Under the pieces are notes generated by a model. It was not told the origin of the DNA. It saw only the letters and a program-made list of their open reading frames with translations, and did not search any database. Of a DNA stretch of 47,305 nt, positions 6,954 through 15,188 are shown piece after piece. Position 1 is the stretch's first letter. Every line of letters starts with the position of its first letter. Source of the DNA: Candidatus Edwardsiibacteriota bacterium (GTDB lineage Bacteria > Edwardsbacteria > AC1 > EtOH8); assembly GCA_020053305.1 (NCBI GenBank), contig JAGVNJ010000063.1:1-47305 (forward strand), written 5' to 3'. A program made the translations under genes and the position numbers.

Positions 6954-8185
6954 AAGCCGCCATAATCACCATAGGCAACGAGATCCTTTCCGGGATGACG
7001 TTAGATACCAATGCCGCATACCTGTCGCAGGAACTGGGGAAGATAGGCATTGAGGTGGTTCTTAAAATCTCCGTCGGGGACAGACCGGCAGATATCGGTC
7101 AGGCTTTTAAGCAGGCATTGGCCGGAACGGATATCGTCCTATGCACCGGGGGGCTGGGGCCGACCAGCGATGATATTACCAAGAGGGTGGCGGTAAAATT
7201 TTTCAAAGCGAAGTTAAAACTGGATAAAGGAACTCTGGAACATATCCACTCCCGGTTTGCCAAACGGGGAATAGAGATGCCGGCCTGCAACCGGGGCCAG
7301 GCAATGGTGCCGAACAAGACCGAAGTGCTGTTCAATCCCGAAGGCACCGCTCCGGGTTTGTTGTTCAAGAAGGCCAAAAAGATATTGGTCCTGATGCCCG
7401 GCGTGCCCCGCGAGATGAAGGCCATCTTTGCCGGATCTTTGAAAGAAAGGCTGACGGCCTTGAGCAAAGGAATGGATATCCGAGTTGTTACATTAAGAAC
7501 CACCGGGATAGCAGAATCGGCTGTCTCTGAAAAATTGTCCGGTTTTGAAAAGGAGCTGGCCAAAGGCGCCCTGGCCTACCTGCCTACGCACCTTGGCGTG
7601 GACTTGAGACTTACTATTTCGGGAAAAAACTTAAGCGTAATAGATAACAAACTGAACGATTTGTCGGAAAAAATCACCGGCGTGTTGGGGCACGTTATAT
7701 ATGGAAAAGACGATCAGACGATGGAAGAGGTGGTCGGCCGCTTGCTGAAGGAAAAGAAACTCACCTTGACCACCGCCGAGTCATGCTCCGGGGGATTGAT
7801 AGCGGATAGGATTACCAATATCTCCGGATCTTCAGATTATTATCTGGGTTCGGCCATCGCCTACAGCAATATCCTTAAAGAGAAGATGCTGGGGGTAAAA
7901 TCCCAGACCCTGCGCTTGCACGGCGCAGTCAGCAAGGAGACGGCGATAGAGATGGCCAACGGGGTGCGGGGAAGGCTGGGCAGCGATTTAGGGCTGGCCA
8001 TTACCGGCATCGCCGGGCCAGGCGGTGGGACGGATAAAAAGCCGGTGGGATTGATATTCATGGCCGTGGCCGGGCCCAAGGGGACGGTGGTTGAGGAACG
8101 AAGGTTCCTGGGCCAGCGCCGGCATATCAAAGAATCGGCCGCCCAGGCGGCGCTCAACATGCTGAGATTATATTTACTGAAATAA
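6950..8185 (+). CDS. cinA: CinA family protein (competence/damage-inducible; NMN deamidase)
   Basis: The 411-residue protein has the two-domain CinA layout. The N-terminal MoCF-like domain begins AAIITIGNEILSGMTLDTNA and contains CTGGLGPTSDD (~64-74). The C-terminal nicotinamide mononucleotide deamidase domain shows TTAESCSGGLIADRIT (~277-292) and ITGIAGPGGG (~348-357). CinA-type enzymes recycle pyridine nucleotides by deamidating NMN. The ATG overlaps the end of the Nudix gene (ATGA-type overlap), linking two nucleotide-handling proteins. Confidence 0.93.
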   Translation: MKAAIITIGNEILSGMTLDTNAAYLSQELGKIGIEVVLKISVGDRPADIGQAFKQALAGTDIVLCTGGLGPTSDDITKRVAVKFFKAKLKLDKGTLEHIHSRFAKRGIEMPACNRGQAMVPNKTEVLFNPEGTAPGLLFKKAKKILVLMPGVPREMKAIFAGSLKERLTALSKGMDIRVVTLRTTGIAESAVSEKLSGFEKELAKGALAYLPTHLGVDLRLTISGKNLSVIDNKLNDLSEKITGVLGHVIYGKDDQTMEEVVGRLLKEKKLTLTTAESCSGGLIADRITNISGSSDYYLGSAIAYSNILKEKMLGVKSQTLRLHGAVSKETAIEMANGVRGRLGSDLGLAITGIAGPGGGTDKKPVGLIFMAVAGPKGTVVEERRFLGQRRHIKESAAQAALNMLRLYLLK

Positions 8186-8248
8186 ATATCATTGCCAACG
8201 TCATTCTGACTTTGGCCGCATGCCGTGGTAACCGAAGAATCCAATGCT

Positions 8249-8344
8249 ACACATTCGGCTTGTAAAATGAATGCAGTTCTCAGTGTGACAGACCTTTATG
8301 TCACCCTGAGCCAAGCAACATGCCCAGCAAGTCGAACGGGTGAC
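8249..8344. repeat. intergenic palindromic repeat cluster, copy 1
   Basis: Two repeat words occur here: acacattcgg...tcagtgtgaca (8250-8290) and gtcaccctgag...gaacgggtgac (8300-8344), each with inverted ends. Related copies lie at 8388-8431 and 35844-35944. The gap between cinA and thpR holds nothing else. Confidence 0.65.
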
Positions 8345-8387
8345 GTTATATATCCAGCAAGGTAAAATTATATTGAATAATCTATTG

Positions 8388-8431
8388 TCACACATTCGAT
8401 TTGTGTGATAAAGGCAATACTCAGTGTGACA
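8388..8431. repeat. intergenic repeat, second copy of the tcacac...gtgtga type
   Basis: The unit starts tcacacattcg and ends ctcagtgtgaca, like 8250-8290 and 35900-35944, while the middle differs. The ends are inverted to each other. Confidence 0.6.
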
Positions 8432-8465
8432 AACCACGATTTCTCGGGAATGACAGGAAGCACAA

Positions 8466-9038
8466 ATGAGCACCACTAAAATAATCCGCTGTTTTATTGC
8501 CCTGGAAATGCCGATTGAGATTCAGATAAAACTGGGGGACATCATCGGGCAATTAAAAAAGACCGGGGCCGACGTCAAATGGGTCGATCCGTCCAACATT
8601 CACCTGACACTGAAGTTTTTGGGCGAGATCCCGGAATCCGCTGTCCTGCGGGCCGGGCTCGGACTCAATACCCTTAAGGGGAAGTTTAAAACCATTCATT
8701 CCGGCTTGGGCGGGCTGGGGGCTTTCCCTTCGTTGGACAGGCCAAAGGTGATCTGGGCCGGGTTGTCGCAGGGCGCAGAAGAGATCAAAGAAATTTATCG
8801 GGAAGTGGAGAGACTGACAGCCGATATCTCTGAAGAAGAGAAGGGCCGGGAATTCAGCCCGCATTTGACTTTGGGGCGGGTACGCTCGAATAAAAATATT
8901 CAGCAGTTGAAGGAAGCGATAAAGAAGGCCGATATTCCTAAAAATGATATTAGGATCACCCGCCTGGCATTGATGAAAAGCACCTTGACCCGCGAAGGGG
9001 CGATATACTCGGTGTTGAACGAGGCTGAGCTGGTCTGA
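8466..9038 (+). CDS. thpR: RNA 2',3'-cyclic phosphodiesterase (2'-5' RNA ligase family)
   Basis: The 190-residue protein carries both 2H-phosphoesterase motifs: HLTLKFLG with His46 and HLTLGRV with His133. The N-terminal RCFIALEMP is typical of ThpR/LigT. These cytoplasmic enzymes open 2',3'-cyclic phosphates and can join 2'-5' RNA ends in vitro. The start is supported by an aggaag Shine-Dalgarno. It stands alone after a repeat-filled gap. Confidence 0.9.
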   Translation: MSTTKIIRCFIALEMPIEIQIKLGDIIGQLKKTGADVKWVDPSNIHLTLKFLGEIPESAVLRAGLGLNTLKGKFKTIHSGLGGLGAFPSLDRPKVIWAGLSQGAEEIKEIYREVERLTADISEEEKGREFSPHLTLGRVRSNKNIQQLKEAIKKADIPKNDIRITRLALMKSTLTREGAIYSVLNEAELV

Positions 9039-9094
9039 GTTCATTAACCACAAAGACAAAGTAATTCTTCATATGCAACCGTATTTTCTCTCTC

Positions 9095-9123
9095 TTGCCA
9101 AACCCCAAGATTAATGTTAGAAT
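9095..9123 (+). promoter_or_regulatory. putative promoter of truA, near-leaderless
   Basis: TTGCCA (9095-9100), a 17-bp spacer and TAGAAT (9118-9123) lie 12 bases before the TTG start at 9136. No Shine-Dalgarno is visible, so a leader of only about 5-6 bases is predicted. Confidence 0.5.
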
Positions 9124-9135
9124 TACAAGTTATCA

Positions 9136-9864
9136 TTGCGTAATATCAAATTAACCATAGAGTACGACGGGACCGATTTTGCCGGCTGGCAGTTCCAGCC
9201 CGGCCAGAGAACGGTCCAAGGCCTGTTGGAAGCAAAGCTTTCCTCCATGCTGGAGGAGAAGATCTCCATCCTCGGCTCCGGACGCACCGACGCCGGGGTG
9301 CATGCCGTCGGGCAGGTGGCCAATTTCAAGACCTCCCGCGATATCCCTCTGCGGGCTTTCGAGGACGGCTTGAATTCATTATTGCCGCATGATGCGGCAG
9401 TCATCAAGGCCGAGGAGGCGGCCGAAAAATTCCACGCCCGGTTTGACGCCAAGAGCCGGCGTTATCGCTATCAGATCATCTTCCGGCGCTCGCCGTTAAA
9501 GGAACGCTTCGCCTGGCGCATGCTTTACAAGGCCGATCCCGCCATTCTGCAATATCTGGCCGCTCAAATTTCAGGGCAGCATGATTTCACCTCGTTCTCC
9601 TCGACCCAGGCCGAGGTCAATAACTTTATATGCCTGATCGAGAAGGCCGGGTGGACTTTTACCGATGATATGTGGACCTTCGAGATAAAAGCCAACCGGT
9701 TTCTGCATAATATGGTCCGCATACTGGTCGGAACGATGATAGACATGGCCCGCGGGCAGATGGATCATAACGATTTCGAAAAGATCCTGACCGTAAAGGA
9801 CCGGACCCTGGCCGGGAAGACCGCCCCGGCCTGCGGTTTGTGCCTGATGGAGGTATTGTACTAA
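9136..9864 (+). CDS. truA: tRNA pseudouridine(38-40) synthase
   Basis: The 242-residue protein modifies U38-U40 in the anticodon arm. The start is TTG at 9136 (RNIKLTIEYDGTDFAGWQ). The catalytic loop LGSGRTDAGVHAVGQV (~residues 47-62) contains the essential Asp. Further landmarks are FHARFDAKSRRYRY (~97-110), HDFTSFSS (~149-156) and the MVRILVGTMID stretch (~195-205). Length is usual for the family. Its stop touches the start of the JAMM-motif gene, so truA, the JAMM gene and prfA form a translation-related operon. Confidence 0.93.
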   Translation: MRNIKLTIEYDGTDFAGWQFQPGQRTVQGLLEAKLSSMLEEKISILGSGRTDAGVHAVGQVANFKTSRDIPLRAFEDGLNSLLPHDAAVIKAEEAAEKFHARFDAKSRRYRYQIIFRRSPLKERFAWRMLYKADPAILQYLAAQISGQHDFTSFSSTQAEVNNFICLIEKAGWTFTDDMWTFEIKANRFLHNMVRILVGTMIDMARGQMDHNDFEKILTVKDRTLAGKTAPACGLCLMEVLY

Positions 9865-10386
9865 ATGCAGGTATTCATCAACGAAGCGGCCTTCTGGGGA
9901 CTGCTGGTCTCGGCCATCGAGGTCTACAAGAAGGAATCCTACGGGCTGCTTTTGGGCCACCGGGACGGCGACATGTTCATGGTGGTCAACGCCATCGCCT
10001 GCCAGAAGGCCGAGCGGCACGCCACCTGGGTCAAGGCCAGGGACAAATCGTATTCCCGTATTGTAAACTTTTTTGAGAACCTGCCCAACCTGTACATAGT
10101 GGGTGATTTTCATTCCCACCCCCGGCACAACACTGCCTTGAGCGAGGACGATCTTTACGGCATGAGCCCGGGCCACGTCTACATCGTGATGGAGATCAAG
10201 GACAAGGGCAAGGAAAAATACTGGAGCTACAACGAGGACGGCACCCTGTCCGGCACCACCGACAACTGGTTCATCAAGATCGCCGCCCATTACATAGATC
10301 CCGACACCGGAAAACACCGGATGGCCGACGTGCTGTGCCCATTTGCCATCGGGTTCAACATAAAAGCGAGAACACCATCGAGATGA
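9865..10386 (+). CDS. JAMM/MPN+ domain putative metalloprotease
   Basis: The 173-residue protein has a full JAMM zinc-protease signature: Glu24 in KKESYGLLLG, then HSHP at residues 83-86 and Asp96 (HxHx10D). It belongs to the Mov34/MPN/PAD-1 group, whose members cut isopeptide bonds of ubiquitin-like tags or process small sulfur-carrier proteins. No ubiquitin-like or ThiS-like partner is in the window. It starts directly after the truA stop, and its stop overlaps the prfA start (ATGA), placing it in a tRNA/translation operon. Its target is unknown. Confidence 0.82.
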   Translation: MQVFINEAAFWGLLVSAIEVYKKESYGLLLGHRDGDMFMVVNAIACQKAERHATWVKARDKSYSRIVNFFENLPNLYIVGDFHSHPRHNTALSEDDLYGMSPGHVYIVMEIKDKGKEKYWSYNEDGTLSGTTDNWFIKIAAHYIDPDTGKHRMADVLCPFAIGFNIKARTPSR

Positions 10387-11462
10387 TAGAGAAGAAACTA
10401 ATAAAGATCGAAGAGCGTCACCGCGAGTTGGAGAAGCTGATCAGCGACCCGGCGATCATATCCGACCAGCAGAAATACCGCGACCTGTCCCGGGAGTATC
10501 GCCAGGCCTCCCCCATAATTGCCAAGTATGCCGAGTATAGGGATATCGCCAAACAATTAAATGACAACAGGGCCATGGTGGCCGAGGGGGGAGACAAGGA
10601 GCTGACCGAGATGGCCCAGGCCGAGATCCCGGAGTTGGAGGCCAGATATCAGAACCTTACCGAGGAGCTTAAAAAACTTCTGGTGCCAAAGGATCCCAGC
10701 GATTTCAAGAACGCCATTGTGGAGATCCGGGCCGGGACCGGCGGCGAGGAGGCGGCCATATTCGCCGGTGACCTGTACCGGATGTATGTTCGCTATGCCG
10801 AGCGCAAGGGATTCAAGATAGACATCATGAACTCCAATCCCACCCAGCTGGGCGGCTTCAAGGAAGTGATCTTCAGCGTGCAGGGGGAGGGAACCTACGG
10901 GCAGTATAAATACGAAAGCGGAGTGCACCGGGTCCAAAGGGTGCCGCGCACCGAGGCTTCGGGACGGCTACACACCTCGGCGGCCACGGTGGCCGTCCTG
11001 CCCGAGGCCGAGGAGGTGGACCTGCAGATAAACCTCAGCGAACTCAGGGTGGACACCTTCTGTTCCTCCGGGGCCGGCGGGCAGTGCGTCAATACCACCT
11101 ATTCGGCGGTGCGGATCACCCATATACCCAGCGGGCTGGTGGTGTCCTGCCAGGATGAGCGATCACAGATCAAGAATCGGGCCAAGGCCATGACGGTGCT
11201 GCGTTCCCGTCTGCTGGAGAAGATGGAGCAGGAGCGCAACGCCAAGCTGGCCCAGGAGCGCAAATCGCAGGTCAAATCGGGCGACCGCAGCGAGAAGATC
11301 AGGACCTACAACTTTCCCCAGAACCGGGTGACCGATCACCGCATCGGGCTGACCCTCTACAATCTGGACGGGGTGATGGACGGCCAGATAGACGAGATCA
11401 TCAGCGGCCTGACCAATGCCGAACAGGCCGAGGGACTGGAAGTGGCGGAAGAGGACATTTAA
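10383..11462 (+). CDS. prfA: peptide chain release factor 1
   Basis: I choose the ATG at 10383 (MIEKKLIKIEERH), which overlaps the preceding stop as ATGA, giving 359 residues. The open frame extends 16 codons further upstream only through the JAMM gene. The peptidyl-tRNA hydrolysis motif GGQ is at residues 232-234. The stop-codon recognition loop reads VPRTE, in place of the common PATE, and keeps the P-x-T spacing of RF1 (RF2 would have SPF). The residue after GGQ is Cys where many RF1s have His. It recognises UAA and UAG. The methylase for its GGQ glutamine is encoded two genes downstream. Confidence 0.95.
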   Translation: MIEKKLIKIEERHRELEKLISDPAIISDQQKYRDLSREYRQASPIIAKYAEYRDIAKQLNDNRAMVAEGGDKELTEMAQAEIPELEARYQNLTEELKKLLVPKDPSDFKNAIVEIRAGTGGEEAAIFAGDLYRMYVRYAERKGFKIDIMNSNPTQLGGFKEVIFSVQGEGTYGQYKYESGVHRVQRVPRTEASGRLHTSAATVAVLPEAEEVDLQINLSELRVDTFCSSGAGGQCVNTTYSAVRITHIPSGLVVSCQDERSQIKNRAKAMTVLRSRLLEKMEQERNAKLAQERKSQVKSGDRSEKIRTYNFPQNRVTDHRIGLTLYNLDGVMDGQIDEIISGLTNAEQAEGLEVAEEDI

Positions 11463-11491
11463 AATATAGGATTGAATACGATTATGAAAAA

Positions 11492-11971
11492 ATGGTATTA
11501 CCAGTGCATATTCTTAGTGTCGGTACTCTAACTTTGCCAACATATATTTTTGCCGACTCCCGGTATATATCCCCGGGTATTAAATTTGGTTATACTTTTG
11601 GCAAAGGAGGTGGGGTCACAGTTGGTGCCGAGGTAAGCTATATCGTATGGTATAAGAATGCCGCTAATGCTGTAGTATTGAACTTTGATATTTGCGGGAA
11701 TGAGGATAAGTTACAGTTCAGCAAACTTCATTTGGGTTACCAGGTCAGTAGCATCGTAGGGGCCGAGGCCGGACCAACGATAATATGGACAGATCAGGAA
11801 ACGCTTTACGGCCTGACCCTGACGCCTTTTGCGGGGTTTGTCATGCCATATGTTTATTGTTCCTACACTATGATCCTAAATAAAGAACGAGATTTTGGGG
11901 AGGCTGGATTCTTGCTTAAATTTCCCATATCCTTGCCAGGCCATCCTCCTCCAAGTATCGGGTTAAACTAA
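11492..11971 (+). CDS. putative exported beta-rich protein, signal peptide apparently out of frame
   Basis: The open frame from ATG 11492 encodes 159 residues, but its N-terminus is odd. Eight bases upstream, ATG 11484 opens another frame (MKKWYYQCIFLVSVL, then stop) that looks like the first half of a signal peptide. The 11492 frame continues with TLPTYIFADS, which looks like its second half with an A-x-A-like cleavage site. A single indel near 11530 would join them. The mature part is rich in Gly, Tyr and alternating hydrophobics (FGYTFGKGGGVTVGAEVSY), suggestive of a small beta-barrel or beta-sandwich. It lies between prfA and prmC. It may be a recent frameshift, a sequencing error or an alternative start. 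Confidence 0.6.
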   Translation: MVLPVHILSVGTLTLPTYIFADSRYISPGIKFGYTFGKGGGVTVGAEVSYIVWYKNAANAVVLNFDICGNEDKLQFSKLHLGYQVSSIVGAEAGPTIIWTDQETLYGLTLTPFAGFVMPYVYCSYTMILNKERDFGEAGFLLKFPISLPGHPPPSIGLN

Positions 11972-12073
11972 ACTATAGCACAATTGCCAAGTTTTTTTTG
12001 CCAACACATAATTGCAGGGCTGAGCATATGAAAGGGTAGTAATCAAGTAATATATGATTGAAAAACAACCTGT

Positions 12074-12916
12074 ATGACCATCGGTGAACTTTTAAATTAC
12101 GGTTTCGACCATCTCTCCCAAGCCGGCATTCCCGACGCGGTGCTGGAGGCCGAATTGCTATTGGAATACGCCATAGGCAAGGAGCGAATATATCTGCACT
12201 TGCATCGTAGTCAAAACGTATCCGAAACCGACCAGGAAAAATATCAGTCATATATCGCCGACCGTTGCCGGCACCAGCCTTTACAATACATCGTCGGGCA
12301 GACGGAATTCTACGGCCTGAAGTTCAAGTCCGACAAACGATCCCTGATCCCCAGACCCGAGACAGAGATCCTGGTGGAGGAGGTGCTGGAGCATTGGCAG
12401 CCGGGGTTCCACTCCATACTCGATATCGGAACAGGCAGCGGCATCATCGCCATCGCTCTGGCCAAGCATCTGGCTTCGGCAAGGATAACTGCGATTGATC
12501 AGAGTTCCGGGGCACTGGAGCTGGCCGGAGAAAATATAAAACTTCACGGCCTGGAGGGCAGGATAATCTTGGCTCAGGAGGATCTTTTCCCTTCGGCGCC
12601 TGATAAATTTGACTGTATCGTATCCAACCCGCCATATATTCCCAGCAATCAGATGGCCGGGTTGCAGCCGGAGGTCAGGCTGTTTGAACCGGCTCTGGCC
12701 CTGGACGGCGGGACGGACGGACTGGACTTTTACCGCAGGATAGCCGGCGGTGTTGCCGGTCGTCTCAATCATCCGGGGTTTGTCGCTCTAGAGGTCGGGA
12801 TGGGGCAGGCGGAGGTGGTGGCCAAGATGATGAGTCAGGCGCTTCCGGAATCCGAAATAATCATTAAAAAGGATCTGGCCGGGATAAATAGGGTGGTGCT
12901 GGTGAAAATGCAATAA
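12074..12916 (+). CDS. prmC: peptide chain release factor N(5)-glutamine methyltransferase
   Basis: The 280-residue enzyme transfers a methyl group from S-adenosylmethionine to the Gln of the release-factor GGQ motif. Motifs: LIPRPETEILVE (~residues 91-102), the SAM-binding DIGTGSGIIAIAL (~117-129) and the catalytic SNPPYIPS (~191-198). It follows prfA, the usual pairing, but is separated from it by the exported-protein gene. No strong Shine-Dalgarno is visible. Confidence 0.94.
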   Translation: MTIGELLNYGFDHLSQAGIPDAVLEAELLLEYAIGKERIYLHLHRSQNVSETDQEKYQSYIADRCRHQPLQYIVGQTEFYGLKFKSDKRSLIPRPETEILVEEVLEHWQPGFHSILDIGTGSGIIAIALAKHLASARITAIDQSSGALELAGENIKLHGLEGRIILAQEDLFPSAPDKFDCIVSNPPYIPSNQMAGLQPEVRLFEPALALDGGTDGLDFYRRIAGGVAGRLNHPGFVALEVGMGQAEVVAKMMSQALPESEIIIKKDLAGINRVVLVKMQ

Positions 12917-12935
12917 CCCCAAGGGATAAAATGTC

Positions 12936-12964
12936 TTGACAATGGTAAAGTTATACAGTATCAT
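12936..12964 (+). promoter_or_regulatory. sigma-70-type promoter of the amino-acid dehydrogenase genes
   Basis: TTGACA (12936-12941), a 17-bp spacer and TATCAT (12959-12964). Expected transcription start is about 12971, some 40 bases before the ATG at 13012. Confidence 0.65.
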
Positions 12965-13011
12965 TACTTCCTATTGTTGATAATCCCCAAATAACAGGCG
13001 ATTTTGATCAG

Positions 13012-13323
13012 ATGAGAATAGACAAACATCCCATCCTTGACTTCAAAAAAGAGACCAGGATAAAGTTCTATTTCGAGGAACAGCCGGTTGAAGGGTACCA
13101 GGGAGAACCCATTGCGGCTGCTTTGCATGCCGCCGGGATCAAGGTGCTGCGCCACAGCGTGAAGCTGGACAGACCCCGGGGCTTTTTTTGTGCGGTGGGA
13201 AAGTGCTCATCCTGCCTGATGGAGGTGGATGGGGTGCCCAATGTCTTCTCGTGCATCACACCCATCAAAGAAGGCATGAAAGTGAGGCGGCAAAAGGGGC
13301 GGGGCCGGATCGCCATAAACTGA
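13012..13323 (+). CDS. [2Fe-2S] ferredoxin-like subunit of an FAD-dependent dehydrogenase (HcnA/LhpF-like)
   Basis: The 103-residue protein matches the small plant-ferredoxin-like subunit found in HCN synthase, D-hydroxyproline dehydrogenase and the N-terminus of sarcosine oxidase alpha. The first part (EEQPVEGYQGEPIAAALHAAGIKVLRHS) is followed by the cluster ligands CAVGKCSSCLMEVDG and a later Cys in VFSCITP. It should carry electrons between flavin subunits. It starts the set completed by 13355-14437, 15189-15689, 22610-22879 and 22882-24018. Confidence 0.85.
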   Translation: MRIDKHPILDFKKETRIKFYFEEQPVEGYQGEPIAAALHAAGIKVLRHSVKLDRPRGFFCAVGKCSSCLMEVDGVPNVFSCITPIKEGMKVRRQKGRGRIAIN

Positions 13324-13354
13324 ATCAATAATACGCTACTGCTTTTAAGAATCC

Positions 13355-14437
13355 ATGACAAACACCGACTTTCTTATCATCGGGGGCGGCCCGGCCGGGC
13401 TGATGGCGGCGCTGTCGGCCTCGGAGTTCGGCTTGGAGCCGTTGATAATTGATGAGAACCAGGCCCTGGGGGGCCAACTGATAAAGCAGACCCACATGTT
13501 CTTCGGCTCCAAGGCCGAGCGGGCCGGGACCAGGGGTTTTGAGATAGGCCTGGAACTGGAGCAGGAGATAGGGAAGCGCCACATTCGGATAGAACGCCAG
13601 GCCTCGGCGGTGGGATATTATCCCGACGGGACGGTGGCGGTGTTGCAGAACGAAAAAGTTACTCCGCTCCAGCCCAAAGCCATTCTGGTGGCCACCGGGG
13701 CCTCGGAGAATTTCGTTTCCTTTCCCGGCAGCGACCTGCCGGGGGTCTACGGAGCCGGTGCGGTGCAGACCCTGATGAACGTCTACGGCATCAAACCGGG
13801 CCGCAGTGTACTGATGGTGGGCTCCGGCAACATCGGGCTGATAGTTTCTTACCAGTTGATGCAGGCTGGGGTTCAGGTCAAAGCCATCATAGAAGGCCTG
13901 CCGAAGATCGGCGGGTATCTGGTGCATGCTTCAAAGATCGCCCGGGCGGGGGTGCCTATACTCACCCGTCATACCATTCTCAATGCTTTAGGAAGCGAAC
14001 AGGTCAGCGGGGCGATTATATCTAAAATTGACGATAAATGGCAGACCATAGAGGGCACCCAGCAGACGCTGGAGGTGGATACCATCTGCCTATCGGTGGG
14101 GCTTTCCCCGCTGACCGAACTTTTATGGCAGGCCGGCTGCCAGATGAATTACATCCCGGAGCTGGGGGGCCAGGTGGCCTGGCATGATGAACTGATGATG
14201 ACCAACGTTCCGGGGATCTTCACCGCCGGCGACGTCAGCGGGATCGAAGAGGCCTCCACCGCCATGCTGGAGGGCGAACTGGCCGGGCTGGGGGCGATCA
14301 AATTTCTCAAGGGCGATTCAAAGGAATTGCAATGCCGGATAGACGATACTAACTGCCGTTTGGCAGGGCTCCGTGCCGGTCCGTTCGGGCAGAAGGCCAG
14401 GGAGGGGAAGTGCAAGCTGGCGGAGTGCCGGAGATAG
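13355..14437 (+). CDS. FAD/NAD(P)-binding oxidoreductase subunit (HcnB / PDH alpha-like)
   Basis: The 360-residue protein has two dinucleotide-binding folds: IIGGGPAGLMAAL near residues 7-19 for FAD and VLMVGSGNIGLIVS near 149-162 for NAD(P). TAGDVSG near 288-294 closes the FAD site. It resembles HcnB, LhpE and the alpha subunit of thermococcal L-proline dehydrogenase. The C-terminal BFD-like [2Fe-2S] domain usual in HcnB is missing here; it is encoded separately at 22610-22879, 8 kb downstream. The tail after ~residue 322 is Cys/Arg-rich and unusual. Likely role: NAD(P)H-linked half of an amino-acid dehydrogenase. Confidence 0.85.
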   Translation: MTNTDFLIIGGGPAGLMAALSASEFGLEPLIIDENQALGGQLIKQTHMFFGSKAERAGTRGFEIGLELEQEIGKRHIRIERQASAVGYYPDGTVAVLQNEKVTPLQPKAILVATGASENFVSFPGSDLPGVYGAGAVQTLMNVYGIKPGRSVLMVGSGNIGLIVSYQLMQAGVQVKAIIEGLPKIGGYLVHASKIARAGVPILTRHTILNALGSEQVSGAIISKIDDKWQTIEGTQQTLEVDTICLSVGLSPLTELLWQAGCQMNYIPELGGQVAWHDELMMTNVPGIFTAGDVSGIEEASTAMLEGELAGLGAIKFLKGDSKELQCRIDDTNCRLAGLRAGPFGQKAREGKCKLAECRR

Positions 14438-14461
14438 ACAACGAATTATCTTAAAATAAAA

Positions 14462-14710
14462 ATGCAAGATGGTTTCATGAGTTGTAAAAAGAGACAAAGC
14501 GAGAAAAAACCGTTGGTTATGGTTCGCCAGGGACATTTAGACGATGTGGAGGGAGCTAGGAACTTCGACCGTTTGTTTTGGCATCGTATAGGCTCAAGCG
14601 GACGGCTTATGGCAATGTGGGATTTGTTGAAAGTTTATTATTTGTTGAAAGGGCGCAATGGAAATATACCAAGATTACGAAGATCTGTTACGCATATTCA
14701 ACACCGGTAG
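14462..14710 (+). CDS. putative antitoxin-like small protein, partner of the nucleotidyltransferase
   Basis: The 82-residue frame contains VMVRQGHLDDVEGARNFDR followed by LFWHRIGSSGRLMAMWDLLK and, at the end, RLRRSVTHIQHR. This pattern resembles the small protein often encoded directly before MNT/DUF6036-like nucleotidyltransferases. An internal ATG at 14477 is an alternative start. It overlaps the next gene by 53 bases in another frame, as is common for such pairs. The region is markedly more AT-rich than its neighbours. The family match is from memory, so the toxin-antitoxin role is an inference. Confidence 0.6.
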   Translation: MQDGFMSCKKRQSEKKPLVMVRQGHLDDVEGARNFDRLFWHRIGSSGRLMAMWDLLKVYYLLKGRNGNIPRLRRSVTHIQHR

Positions 14711-15116
14711 AGTAAGATATCTTCTGATAGGGGCATTTGCTGTATCCTATTACGCTCAACCTCGATACACAAAAGACATTGACATATGGGTAGAACCTAC
14801 TCCGACAAATGCTGAGAAAGTATTTAAATGTCTTGCTGTTTTCGGTGCCCCGCTTAATAAGATCAAGATGTCGGATTTGTCAAAAAAGGGAACGATATTT
14901 CAGATAGGGGTTGAGCCTGTGCGTATCGATCTTATTACTGATATAAACGGAGTTACTTTTAAAAAGGCGTGGAGTAACAGAAAAAAAGGAAGATTTGGGG
15001 AAACAAATACAAATTTCATAGGCCTTAAAGACTTGATTGTTGCCAAACGCTCAGCCAACCGTTTGCAGGACAGGTTGGATCTCGAAAATTTAGTTCCGCT
15101 TTTAAAGAAAAGGTAA
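14658..15116 (+). CDS. nucleotidyltransferase, putative toxin-antitoxin or mobile module component
   Basis: The 152-residue protein shows a minimal nucleotidyltransferase core: YLLIGAFAVSYYAQPRYTKD (residues ~20-39), then IDIWVEP. Asp39 and Asp41 are the likely metal ligands, and a third candidate is in RIDLIT near ~93. FIGLKDLIVAKRSANRLQDR near the end is typical of DUF6036/AbiEii-like small nucleotidyltransferases. It overlaps the preceding small gene. The pair sits between subunit genes of a dehydrogenase and differs in base composition, so it looks inserted. Confidence 0.75.
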   Translation: MEIYQDYEDLLRIFNTGRVRYLLIGAFAVSYYAQPRYTKDIDIWVEPTPTNAEKVFKCLAVFGAPLNKIKMSDLSKKGTIFQIGVEPVRIDLITDINGVTFKKAWSNRKKGRFGETNTNFIGLKDLIVAKRSANRLQDRLDLENLVPLLKKR

Positions 15117-15188
15117 CGACCGCAAACTGGCGGAATGCAAGAGATAAAGAATAGCCTCAATACTGTTGTTTAGAGTTAAAAGTTACAG

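Noticed and set aside
8249-8431. possible CRISPR array
   Set aside because: Units are few, unequal and palindromic, with no regular spacers or cas genes nearby.
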